Source: Pelomonas sp047654785 (GTDB taxonomy: Bacteria > Pseudomonadota > Gammaproteobacteria > Burkholderiales > Burkholderiaceae_C). Taken from it: a DNA stretch of 64,000 nucleotides. Numbering within the stretch: the first letter of the stretch is position 1; each line of letters starts with the position of its first letter. This document shows, piece by piece, positions 9,965 through 17,097 of the stretch. The stretch is from positions 992,001-1,056,000 of the forward strand of contig NZ_JASGKQ010000003.1 of the NCBI RefSeq assembly GCF_047654785.1, given 5' to 3'. The notes below the pieces were generated by a model. It did not search any database and had not been told where the DNA came from. It was given only the letters and a program-made list of their open reading frames with translations. The position numbers and the translations under genes are program-made.

Positions 9965-10710
9965 AAACGCAGCGAGAGCCCCAGCGTCCACGCCCAGTCG
10001 GGGGTGTCGCGGTTCAGGCCGCGGAATACGGCGGTGTCGATCTGCGCATCGTCCGTCAGCGGCCAGGCCAGCCCGGCGCCGGCCGTGACGACGTGGCCGC
10101 CATCGCGCCGCGACGCGAGCTGCTGGCCGGCGAGTTCGGCAAAGCCGCGCAGGCGCTCGCCGAGCGGGAGGCCGAGGCTGGCCGACAGCACGCCGGCCGT
10201 GTAGCGCCGGCCGTCGTCGTTGCGGTCGGTGACGACGCCGGCCATCGTGCCCAGCGAATAGCCGGCCGGCAGCTCCCACTGCGCCAGCAGGCTCAGCGCC
10301 GGCCGCAGGCCCCGGCCCTTGAAGGGGCCGCTGCCCGAGGGCGTCTGCACCGTGGCGATCCATCCCAGGCTGGGCCGGCCCTCGCCGCCGCCCTGCATGC
10401 GCCACTTGGCGCCGAGCGACAGGTCGGCGCGGCCGCTGCCGTCGGGGTGGCGCTGGCGCAGCGCGCCCTCGCTCTCCAGCCGCAGTTCCAGGTCGTGCCC
10501 CAGGCCCAGGCGCAGCAGCGTCGGCGTCGAGCGCAGCCGCGTCGCCTGCCCGTCCGCCCGGTTGCGCTGCCAGGCGCCGCTGGTCTCGATCTGGAAGCGG
10601 CCAGCGGCCATCACGTCGGGGCCGTTCGTGAAGTCGGGGCGGTCGGGCGAGATCGCGTCGTCGGCCTGGGCGGCCATGCAGGCCAGGAGCAGCAGCAGCG
10701 CGGGTTTCAT
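9961..10710 (-). CDS. Predicted outer-membrane beta-barrel protein (transporter-like)
   Basis: The 249-residue protein has a signal peptide (MKPALLLLLACMAAQA) and then DDAISPDRPDFTNGPDV, a start commonly seen in proteins annotated as outer-membrane transporters of the MetA-pathway type. The rest alternates short polar turns with amphipathic strands and ends LSLRF, with terminal Phe as in many outer-membrane barrels. No substrate can be assigned. It is divergent from the exonuclease I gene with a 36-bp gap. Confidence 0.6.
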   Translation of the reverse strand: MKPALLLLLACMAAQADDAISPDRPDFTNGPDVMAAGRFQIETSGAWQRNRADGQATRLRSTPTLLRLGLGHDLELRLESEGALRQRHPDGSGRADLSLGAKWRMQGGGEGRPSLGWIATVQTPSGSGPFKGRGLRPALSLLAQWELPAGYSLGTMAGVVTDRNDDGRRYTAGVLSASLGLPLGERLRGFAELAGQQLASRRDGGHVVTAGAGLAWPLTDDAQIDTAVFRGLNRDTPDWAWTLGLSLRF

Positions 10711-10746
10711 GCGGGCCACTCTAGCCGCTGCGCTATCGTGCGCCCC

Positions 10747-12180
10747 ATGTCCTCCCTTTCATTTTTCTGGCACGACTATGAAACCTTCGGCCGCGTGCCC
10801 CGGCGCGACCGCCCGGCCCAGTTCGCCGGCCTGCGCACCGACGCCGAGCTGAACGAGGTCGGCGAGCCGCTGATGCTCTATTGCCAGCCCGCGCCCGACT
10901 ACCTGCCCGACCCCGAATCCTGCCTGCTGACCGGCATCCTGCCGCAGCACTGCCAGCAGCGCGGCGTGCCCGAGCATGAGTTCGCCGCCGCCATCGAGGC
11001 GGTGCTGGCGCTGCCGGGCACCGTCGGCGTCGGCTACAACAGCATCCGCTTCGACGACGAGGTGACGCGCCACCTGTTCTGGCGCAACCTCATCGACCCC
11101 TATGGCCGCGAGTGGCAGAACGGCTGCGGCCGCTGGGACCTGCTCGACGTCGTGCGCTGCGCCTACGCGCTGCGGCCGGACGGGCTGGCATGGCCGACGC
11201 ACGAGGACGGCCGCCCCAGCTTCAAGCTCGAACACCTGACCGCCGCCAACGGCCTCGCGCACGAGGCCGCGCACGACGCGCTGTCCGACGTGCGCGCGAC
11301 GGTCGCGCTCGCGCGCAAGCTGCGCCAGGCCCAGCCCAAGCTGTGGGAGTTCTGCCTGAAGCTGCGCGGCAAGCAGGCGGTGTGGGACGAGATCGGCATC
11401 GGCAAGCCGTTCCTGCACGTCTCCGGCATGTACGGGCCCGAGCGCGGCTGCATCGCGCTGGTCTGGCCGCTGGCACCGCACCCGACGAACAAGAACGAGC
11501 TGATCGTGTGGGACTGCGCCACGTCGCCCGAGGAGCTGCTGACGCTGAACGCCGAGGCCATCCGCCAGCGCATGTTCACGAAGCAGGACGAACTGCCCGA
11601 GGGCGTCGCGCGGCTGCCGATCAAGACCATCCACGTCAACAAGTCGCCCGTCGTCATCGGCAACCTGAAGACGCTCTCGCCCGCGATGGCCGGGCGCTGG
11701 GGGCTGGACGTCGAGGCCCAGCTCGCCCACGCCCGGGTGCTGGCCGAGAAGGGCCGGCTGCTGGACGGGCTGTGGGGCGACGTGTTCGCCCGCGAGCCGT
11801 TCGAGGCGGCCGACGTGGACGAGGACCTCTACGGCGGCTTCATCGGCAACGAGGACCGCCGCTCGCTGAATCGCGTGCGCGCGACGCCGCCCGCGCAGCT
11901 CGCCGAGCGTGCGGCCCAGGGCAAGCTGGCCTTCCAGGACGGGCGGCTGGAGGAACTGGTGTTCCGCTGGCGCGCGCGCAACTTTCCGGCCTCGCTGTCG
12001 GCCGAGGAGGCCGAGCGCTGGCAGGCGCACTGCGACGCGCGGCTGCACGAAGGCGAGGGCGGCGCGCAGACGCTGGCGGCCTTCATGGAGCGCATCGACC
12101 AACTGGGGGAGGCGGCCGACGAGCGCGGCGAGGACATCCTGTCGGCGCTGTATGACTACGCGGAGCAGATAGCGCCGTAG
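10747..12180 (+). CDS. sbcB: Exodeoxyribonuclease I
   Basis: The 477-residue protein degrades single-stranded DNA 3' to 5' in recombination and mismatch repair. The DEDDh exonuclease core is visible: FFWHDYETFG near the N-terminus supplies the first Asp and Glu, GYNSIRFDDEV the second acidic block and HDALSDVRAT the His and last Asp. The C-terminal region is the ExoI-specific extension. Start at 10747 was chosen because the family begins directly before the WHDYET motif; the longer open frame upstream is non-conserved. Confidence 0.94.
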   Translation: MSSLSFFWHDYETFGRVPRRDRPAQFAGLRTDAELNEVGEPLMLYCQPAPDYLPDPESCLLTGILPQHCQQRGVPEHEFAAAIEAVLALPGTVGVGYNSIRFDDEVTRHLFWRNLIDPYGREWQNGCGRWDLLDVVRCAYALRPDGLAWPTHEDGRPSFKLEHLTAANGLAHEAAHDALSDVRATVALARKLRQAQPKLWEFCLKLRGKQAVWDEIGIGKPFLHVSGMYGPERGCIALVWPLAPHPTNKNELIVWDCATSPEELLTLNAEAIRQRMFTKQDELPEGVARLPIKTIHVNKSPVVIGNLKTLSPAMAGRWGLDVEAQLAHARVLAEKGRLLDGLWGDVFAREPFEAADVDEDLYGGFIGNEDRRSLNRVRATPPAQLAERAAQGKLAFQDGRLEELVFRWRARNFPASLSAEEAERWQAHCDARLHEGEGGAQTLAAFMERIDQLGEAADERGEDILSALYDYAEQIAP

Positions 12181-12254
12181 TGCGTGATCTGCGCACGGTC
12201 CGGCGGCGGGGGGCGCTGCGATAGTCGGGGCCGGCAATTTCCACTGGAGACCCC

Positions 12255-13193
12255 ATGAGCCCCGCCGCATCCGCCGCTGCCGCCCCCGCCGATTTCACCG
12301 CCGCCCGACTGCGCGCGCTGCTGACGCGGGCGCCGGCGGCCATCGCCTTCGTGGCCGGCCAGCGCTTCGAGGTCGTCAGCGACGAGTTCAACCACCTGTT
12401 CGGCTTCGGCGACGACAGCGACCTCGCCGGTCAGGGCACCCGCGTCATCCACACCACCGAGCCGGCCCACGCCGGCCTGCACGAGCGCGCCGCCGCGGCG
12501 TTCGCGGCCGGCCGGCCGCTGGACGAGGAGATCGAGTACGTGAAGCGCGACGGCCACCGCTTCTGGGGCCGCCTGCAGGCCACGCCGGTGCATTGGGACG
12601 CCCCGGCGGGCGAGGCGCTGTGGCTGGTCGAGGACGTGACGGCCGCCCGCGCGCAGCGCCTGCAGCCGACCTGGACGGCCCGGCACGACACGGTGACCGA
12701 GCTGGCCAACCGTCGCGAGTTCGAGCGCCGGCTGAGCGAGCACGTCGGCAGCCGCCGCAGCGAGCCGGTGTCGGTGCTGTGGCTGGACGTGGACCGCTTC
12801 GCCGACGCCGTCAACGGCCTGGGCACCAGCGTGGGCGACCATTTCCTGTATGGCCTGGGCCAGATGCTGACGGCCAAGGTGCGGGCGTCCGATCTGGTCG
12901 CGCGGCTGGAGGACGACCACTTCGCGCTGCTGCTGCCCGACTGCGACCAGCACTACGCGCAGATCATTGCCGAGAAGCTGCGCGCGGCCGTCGCCGGCTA
13001 CCGGCTGCACTGGGGCCTGCACCGCGCGCGCGTGAAGGCGTCGCTGGGCGTGGTGCAGATCCAGCCCTCGCTGGCCAGCGTGGACGCCGTCCTCGGCGGC
13101 GCGGCGCTGGCCTGCACCGAGGCCAAGGCGGCCGGCGGCGACAGCGTGCGCGTGTTCGTGCCGGCCGGCGGCTACGAAGAGCTGGCGGGCTGA
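12255..13193 (+). CDS. PAS-GGDEF protein with degenerate active site, probable c-di-GMP receptor
   Basis: The 312-residue soluble protein has a PAS-like sensor (about residues 20-135) and a GGDEF-fold domain (about 145-305). The signature GGDEF is replaced by EDDHF at 219-223, so diguanylate cyclase activity is unlikely. The product-binding I-site RxxD is intact as RASD at 210-213, exactly five residues before the degenerate motif. The first metal Asp (LDVDRF) is kept, but the usual Lys and NDxxGH positions are changed. By family knowledge such proteins bind c-di-GMP and act through partners. A flagellar-type gene follows. No EAL domain or membrane segment is seen. Confidence 0.85.
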   Translation: MSPAASAAAAPADFTAARLRALLTRAPAAIAFVAGQRFEVVSDEFNHLFGFGDDSDLAGQGTRVIHTTEPAHAGLHERAAAAFAAGRPLDEEIEYVKRDGHRFWGRLQATPVHWDAPAGEALWLVEDVTAARAQRLQPTWTARHDTVTELANRREFERRLSEHVGSRRSEPVSVLWLDVDRFADAVNGLGTSVGDHFLYGLGQMLTAKVRASDLVARLEDDHFALLLPDCDQHYAQIIAEKLRAAVAGYRLHWGLHRARVKASLGVVQIQPSLASVDAVLGGAALACTEAKAAGGDSVRVFVPAGGYEELAG

Positions 13194-13285
13194 CGCCGCC
13201 GGCCGTTTCATCGGGACGGCGTGCGGTAGTCACGGGCCGGGCCGGATTCGAAGCGCCGAACCGCGGGGTGTTCGCCCGGCTGTTC

Positions 13286-13312
13286 TACAGTTCCCGCCAG
13301 CCCGGCCGATGT
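13286..13312 (+). promoter_or_regulatory. Sigma-28 (FliA)-type promoter
   Basis: TACAGTTC at 13286-13293, an 11-bp spacer and GCCGATGT at 13305-13312 match the FliA consensus TAAAGTTT-N11-GCCGATAA at 6 of 8 positions in each box, with exact spacing. The next gene starts 35 bp downstream and encodes a flagellar-rod-like protein, which independently supports the call. Confidence 0.65.
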
Positions 13313-13347
13313 CACGGCGGAGCGCTTGCAATGTGAAGGGCCGAGCC

Positions 13348-13629
13348 ATGAACGTGCCGCTGTCCACCGCCCTGTCCGGCATCTCGTCCGCCAGCGAGCG
13401 CCTCCGCGCGTCGGCGGCCAGCATCGCCCACCTGGCCGCCGGCGGCAGTGCGGCCACGGCCCGCCGCGGTGCCGAGCCCACGACCGTGGACAAGCTGCCC
13501 GAGCGCGAGGTCAACCCGGTCCGCGAGGTCGTCGAGCAGCGGTCGGCCGCCTATGCCTTCATCGCCAACGTGAAGGTGCTGCAGACCCACCTGAACACCA
13601 CCGGCGCGTTGCTGGACATCAAGGCCTGA
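13348..13629 (+). CDS. Small flagellar-rod-like protein
   Basis: This 93-residue protein resembles the two ends of flagellar rod/hook proteins joined with almost no middle. Residues 3-34 (ALSGISSASERLRASAASIAHL) match the N-terminal helix of the FlgB/FlgC/FlgG family. The C-terminus (AYAFIANVKVLQTHLNTTGA then LLDIKA) matches the flagellar rod C-terminal helix. The terminal helices form the coiled-coil inner tube in axial proteins. A sigma-28-type promoter upstream supports a flagellar role. No other flagellar genes are in the window, so its partner structure is unknown. Confidence 0.6.
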   Translation: MNVPLSTALSGISSASERLRASAASIAHLAAGGSAATARRGAEPTTVDKLPEREVNPVREVVEQRSAAYAFIANVKVLQTHLNTTGALLDIKA

Positions 13630-13654
13630 GCCGGCCCCTCGCGTCGCGTTCCCT

Positions 13655-13702
13655 GCACCAACGCAAAGCGGCTCCGACCTCGGCGCCGCTTTGCATTGGT
13701 GC
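13655..13702. promoter_or_regulatory. 18-bp inverted repeat between rod-like gene and gdhA
   Basis: Arms at 13655-13672 and 13685-13702 pair at 17 of 18 positions around a 12-base loop. The hairpin starts 26 bp after the rod-like gene and ends 107 bp before gdhA. No T-run follows, so it is a poor intrinsic terminator. The outer parts contain TGCACCA and TGGTGCG, which resemble NtrC half-sites but are too far apart for one NtrC dimer site. A second dyad, CGGGT-TCTCG-ACCCG, lies at about 13736-13750. Confidence 0.45.
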
Positions 13703-13809
13703 GGTCCTGTGTTGTCGTGGTGCGAACACCGGGTTCTCGACCCGAGATGGTGCATGGACTCATGACTTTTTAACATGGCGCCTCCCGATTCCCCGAGAAA
13801 GCCCGCGCC

Positions 13810-15153
13810 ATGAAATACGCCTCCGTCGGCCAGTTCCTTGAACAGGTCGCCCAGCGCAACCCCGGTCAGCCCGAGTTCCTGCAAGCCGTCACCGAGGTCA
13901 TGGAGAGCCTGTGGCCCTTCATCGAGCAGCATCCGCGCTATGCCGAGCAGGGCCTGCTGGACCGGCTGGTGGAGCCGGAGCGCGTCGTCATGTTCCGCGT
14001 CTCCTGGTTCGACGACCACGGCAACGTCCACGTCAACCGCGGCTACCGCATCCAGCACAGCATGGCCATCGGCCCCTACAAGGGCGGGCTGCGCTTCCAC
14101 CCGTCGGTGAACCTGTCGGTGCTGAAGTTCCTGGCCTTCGAGCAGACCTTCAAGAACGCGCTGACGACGCTGCCGATGGGCGGCGGCAAGGGCGGCTCCG
14201 ATTTCGATCCCAAGGGCAAGAGCCCGACCGAGATCATGCGGTTCTGCCAGGCGTTCGCGACCGAGCTGTTCCGCCACGTCGGCCCGGACACCGACGTGCC
14301 GGCCGGCGACATCGGCGTCGGCGGCCGCGAGGTGGGCTTCATGGCCGGCATGTACAAAAAGCTCGCCAACAGCGCCGCCAGCGTGTTCACCGGCAAGGGC
14401 CTGGCCTTCGGCGGCTCGCTGGTCCGCCCGGAGGCGACGGGCTACGGCACGGTCTACTTCGCGCAGGAGATGCTGAAGACGCGCGGCCGCTGCTTCGAGG
14501 GCCTGCGCGTGTCGGTGTCCGGCTCGGGCAACGTCGCGCAGTACGCGGTCGAGAAGGCGATGCAGCTCGGCGCTCAGGTCGTGACCGTGTCCGACTCCAG
14601 CGGCACCGTCATCGACGAGGCCGGCTTCTCGCCCGAGAAACTGGCCGTGCTGATGGACGTGAAGAACCACCACTACGGCCGCGTCGGCGACTACGCCCAG
14701 CGCACCGGCGCGCGCTTCATGCCCGGCGAGCGCCCCTGGCAGGTGCCGGTGGACGTGGCGCTGCCCTGCGCGACGCAGAACGAACTGGACGAGCAGGACG
14801 CCGCCACGCTCATCCAGCACGGCGTGGTCTGCGTGGCCGAGGGGGCGAACATGCCGTCCACCATCGAGGCCGCCAAGGCCTTCGAGGCGGCGGGCGTGCT
14901 CTACGCGCCCGGCAAGGCCAGCAACGCCGGTGGCGTGGCGACCTCGGGCCTGGAGATGAGCCAGAACGCGATGCGCCTGTCCTGGACGCGCGAGGAGGTG
15001 GACGCCCGCCTGCTGCAGATCATGCAGGGCATCCACGCCGCCTGCCTGAAGCATGGACGGCGCGCCGACGGCAGCGTCAGCTACATCGACGGCGCCAACG
15101 TGGCCGGCTTCGTCAAGGTGGCCGAGGCGATGCTGGCGCAGGGCGTGGTCTAA
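13810..15153 (+). CDS. gdhA: NADP-type glutamate dehydrogenase
   Basis: The 447-residue protein is the normal length for the bacterial hexameric enzyme that aminates 2-oxoglutarate. Motifs include the catalytic-lysine region PMGGGKGG, the PAGDIGVGGREVG loop and a GSGNVAQYA nucleotide-binding turn. It starts at ATG 13810, just after an AT-rich stretch. Its stop overlaps by 4 bp with the convergent RHH gene. The dyads upstream may be regulatory. Confidence 0.95.
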   Translation: MKYASVGQFLEQVAQRNPGQPEFLQAVTEVMESLWPFIEQHPRYAEQGLLDRLVEPERVVMFRVSWFDDHGNVHVNRGYRIQHSMAIGPYKGGLRFHPSVNLSVLKFLAFEQTFKNALTTLPMGGGKGGSDFDPKGKSPTEIMRFCQAFATELFRHVGPDTDVPAGDIGVGGREVGFMAGMYKKLANSAASVFTGKGLAFGGSLVRPEATGYGTVYFAQEMLKTRGRCFEGLRVSVSGSGNVAQYAVEKAMQLGAQVVTVSDSSGTVIDEAGFSPEKLAVLMDVKNHHYGRVGDYAQRTGARFMPGERPWQVPVDVALPCATQNELDEQDAATLIQHGVVCVAEGANMPSTIEAAKAFEAAGVLYAPGKASNAGGVATSGLEMSQNAMRLSWTREEVDARLLQIMQGIHAACLKHGRRADGSVSYIDGANVAGFVKVAEAMLAQGVV

Positions 15154-15533
15154 CGGTCCAGCGCCACGGGGCGCGGCGTCGGCCGCGCCCAGCTCGCCGG
15201 CAGGCCGTGCAGCACGGCCTCGGCGTCCAGCGAGCGCAGCGGCACGGCCAGGTCGGCCGGGATGCGCTGGCGCGCCAGCAGCGCCATGTAGCGCAGCGCC
15301 GAGACGCGCAGGAAGGACGCGAAATTGCCCACCGCGCCGCGCGCCTGCCCCAACTCGTCGTGCAGCTTCTCGATCAACTGCGTGACGCCCATGCCGTCGC
15401 GCGCGGCGATCTCCTCCAGCACCTCCCAATGCAGGTTCTCCAGCCGGATGCTGGTGACCACGCCATGCAGGCGCACCGAGCGCGTGCGCGACTCGTAGGA
15501 CTCGGGGTTGGCGCTGATGAAGACCTGGCACAT
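15150..15533 (-). CDS. Ribbon-helix-helix domain protein
   Basis: This 127-residue protein resembles the RHH family annotated as aryl-sulfate sulfotransferase-like or RHH_4 proteins. It begins MCQVFISANPESYESRTRSV, then RLHGVVTSIRLENLHWEVLEEIAARDGM, a beta strand followed by two helices as in RHH DNA-binding units. The C-terminal part is a helical extension of unknown role. It lies 26 bp downstream of the DJ-1/PfpI gene on the same strand, so the two may be co-transcribed. Confidence 0.65.
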   Translation of the reverse strand: MCQVFISANPESYESRTRSVRLHGVVTSIRLENLHWEVLEEIAARDGMGVTQLIEKLHDELGQARGAVGNFASFLRVSALRYMALLARQRIPADLAVPLRSLDAEAVLHGLPASWARPTPRPVALDR

Positions 15534-15559
15534 GACACACCTCCTGGCGGCGATTCTCG

Positions 15560-16135
15560 TCAGCCGCTGATGCGCGTGCCCAGCACGGCCAGGAACTGCG
15601 CGATCCAGGCCGGATGGGCCGGCCAGGCGGGCGCGGTGACGAGGTTGCCGTCGGTGACGGCCTGGTCCACCGGGATGCTGGCGTAGCTGGCGCCGGCCAG
15701 TTCCACCTCGGCCGCGCAGGCCGGGTAGGCCGAGACCTTCTTGCCGCGGATGACGCCGGCCGCCGCCAGCAACTGCGCGCCGTGGCAGATGGCCGCGATG
15801 GGCTTGCCCGCCTGCGCGAAGTGCTGCACCAGCGGCAGCACGCCGGCCACCGTGCGCAAATAGTCGGGCGCGCGGCCGCCGGGGATGACCAGCGCGTCGT
15901 AGTCGGCCGGCTGCACGGCGTCGAAGCTGGCATTCAGCACGAAGCGGTGGCCCGGCTTCTCGGAATAGGTCTGCGCGCCCTCGAAATCGTGGATGGCCGT
16001 GAACACGAAATCCCCCGCCTGCTTGCCGGGGCAGACCGCATCGACGCGGTGCCCCACGGCCTGCAGCGCCTGGAAGGGCACCATGATCTCGTAGTCCTCC
16101 ACATAGTCGCCGGCCAGCAGCAGTTTCTTGCCCAT
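15560..16135 (-). CDS. DJ-1/PfpI-family protein
   Basis: The 191-residue protein has the class I glutamine amidotransferase-like fold with the nucleophile elbow AAICHGAQLL, in which Cys117 and His118 are the family active residues. Members act as deglycases, proteases, hydratases or stress proteins; the exact role here is open. AAGGAG lies 7 bases before the start. An IS66 element sits only 28 bp (plus the 8-bp duplication) upstream, so the original promoter has been moved 2.6 kb away and expression may now depend on the element. Confidence 0.85.
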   Translation of the reverse strand: MGKKLLLAGDYVEDYEIMVPFQALQAVGHRVDAVCPGKQAGDFVFTAIHDFEGAQTYSEKPGHRFVLNASFDAVQPADYDALVIPGGRAPDYLRTVAGVLPLVQHFAQAGKPIAAICHGAQLLAAAGVIRGKKVSAYPACAAEVELAGASYASIPVDQAVTDGNLVTAPAWPAHPAWIAQFLAVLGTRISG

Positions 16136-16225
16136 GTTCGTCTCCTTGGTTGGTGGAGGGCCGATTCTGGGTAAGCGCTCAATAAACAGCGACCTTGAGA
16201 AGCCGCAGGCAAGCTGACAGTCTGC

Positions 16226-16253
16226 GTTCCCACTTAACTACAGAAGTGGGAAC
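16226..16253 (+). repeat. Hairpin against the tnpA start of IS66 copy 1
   Basis: GTTCCCACTT (16226-16235) and AAGTGGGAAC (16244-16253) form a perfect 10-bp stem with an 8-base loop. The stem ends 2 bases before the tnpA ATG at 16256. The only purine-rich stretch that could act as a ribosome site is inside the stem. The core of this hairpin is conserved in the diverged copy 3. Confidence 0.75.
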
Positions 16254-16255
16254 GT

Positions 16256-16693
16256 ATGTCGGGAGATCTGGAAGAGCTGAAGCGCCGCCTTGTGCTGCGC
16301 CAGAGGCCCGGCGGACGCTGTGTTTACGACAAGGCGGCCAAGGCCGAGTTTGTGGAGCTGTGCTTGCGGCCCGGCGTGTCGGTGTCGCGCCTGGCGCGCG
16401 AGGTCGGCATCAACGCCAACCAGGTCTCGCAATGGATACGCGATCACGGCGAGCGGCGCAAGCGCCCAGCGATCGTGACTTCGGCGCCGACATCACCCTT
16501 CGTGGCGGTACCGGTGTTCAGGACGCCCGCCGAGCCGCTCGTCCCCCAAGCCCGCGACGCGCACGAGATGACGTTGCAGGCCAGGCTGCCCAACGGCGTG
16601 ACGGTCGAGCTGCGCGGCGTCGGGACGCGCCAGGTCGAGGACGTGATTCAGGCGCTGGGGAGGCTGGCGTGTTCCGCTTCGACGACCATCTGA
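16256..16693 (+). CDS. tnpA: IS66 accessory protein TnpA (HTH)
   Basis: This 145-residue protein carries an HTH of the IS3/IS66 accessory type: AKAEFVELCLRPGVSVSRLA followed by REVGINANQVSQWIRDH. In IS66 elements TnpA is needed with TnpB for efficient transposition. Its last 25 bases overlap tnpB. Translation may be held down by the hairpin ending 2 bases before the start. Confidence 0.88.
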   Translation: MSGDLEELKRRLVLRQRPGGRCVYDKAAKAEFVELCLRPGVSVSRLAREVGINANQVSQWIRDHGERRKRPAIVTSAPTSPFVAVPVFRTPAEPLVPQARDAHEMTLQARLPNGVTVELRGVGTRQVEDVIQALGRLACSASTTI

Positions 16694-17019
16694 AGGTCTA
16701 CCTGCACCGCGCACCGGTGGACTTCCGACTGAGCATCAACGGCCTGGCCACACTCGTGCAGCAGGCCCTTGGCCTGGACCCGTTTGCGGCTTGCGTGTAC
16801 GTCTTCAGTAACCGGCGTCGCAACCGGGTCAAGATCCTCGGCTGGGACCGCAACGGCTTCTGGCTTCTGCTCAAGCGCCTGGAGGAGGACCGGTTCATCT
16901 GGCCTGACGAAGCGGTCGTACCGACGCTGACGGTGGAGCAGCTGCACTGGTTGCTGGAGGGCATCGACATCGGCGTTGTCCAGCGCCATCCCCAGCGCAT
17001 GTACGTGCACGCTGGCTGA
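16669..17019 (+). CDS. tnpB: IS66 accessory protein TnpB
   Basis: The 116-residue protein matches the IS66 Orf2 type: FRFDDHLKVYLHRAPVDFRL near the start and NRVKILGWDRNGFWLLLKRL in the middle, ending in RMYVHAG. The GTG at 16669 lies within the tnpA 3' end, the typical coupled layout. Its biochemical role is not settled in the family. Confidence 0.88.
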   Translation: MFRFDDHLKVYLHRAPVDFRLSINGLATLVQQALGLDPFAACVYVFSNRRRNRVKILGWDRNGFWLLLKRLEEDRFIWPDEAVVPTLTVEQLHWLLEGIDIGVVQRHPQRMYVHAG

Positions 17020-17097
17020 GACACCCTGGCGCGCTCGCGCGCCATTGCTGCAGATCCGCATGGTGCAGTGACCCTGGAGTCCAGACACTGGCTCCCG

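Noticed and set aside
13673..13700. Possible sigma-54 promoter upstream of gdhA (GG and GC elements)
   Set aside because: The spacing between GG and GC is 9 instead of 10 bases, which is not tolerated by sigma-54.
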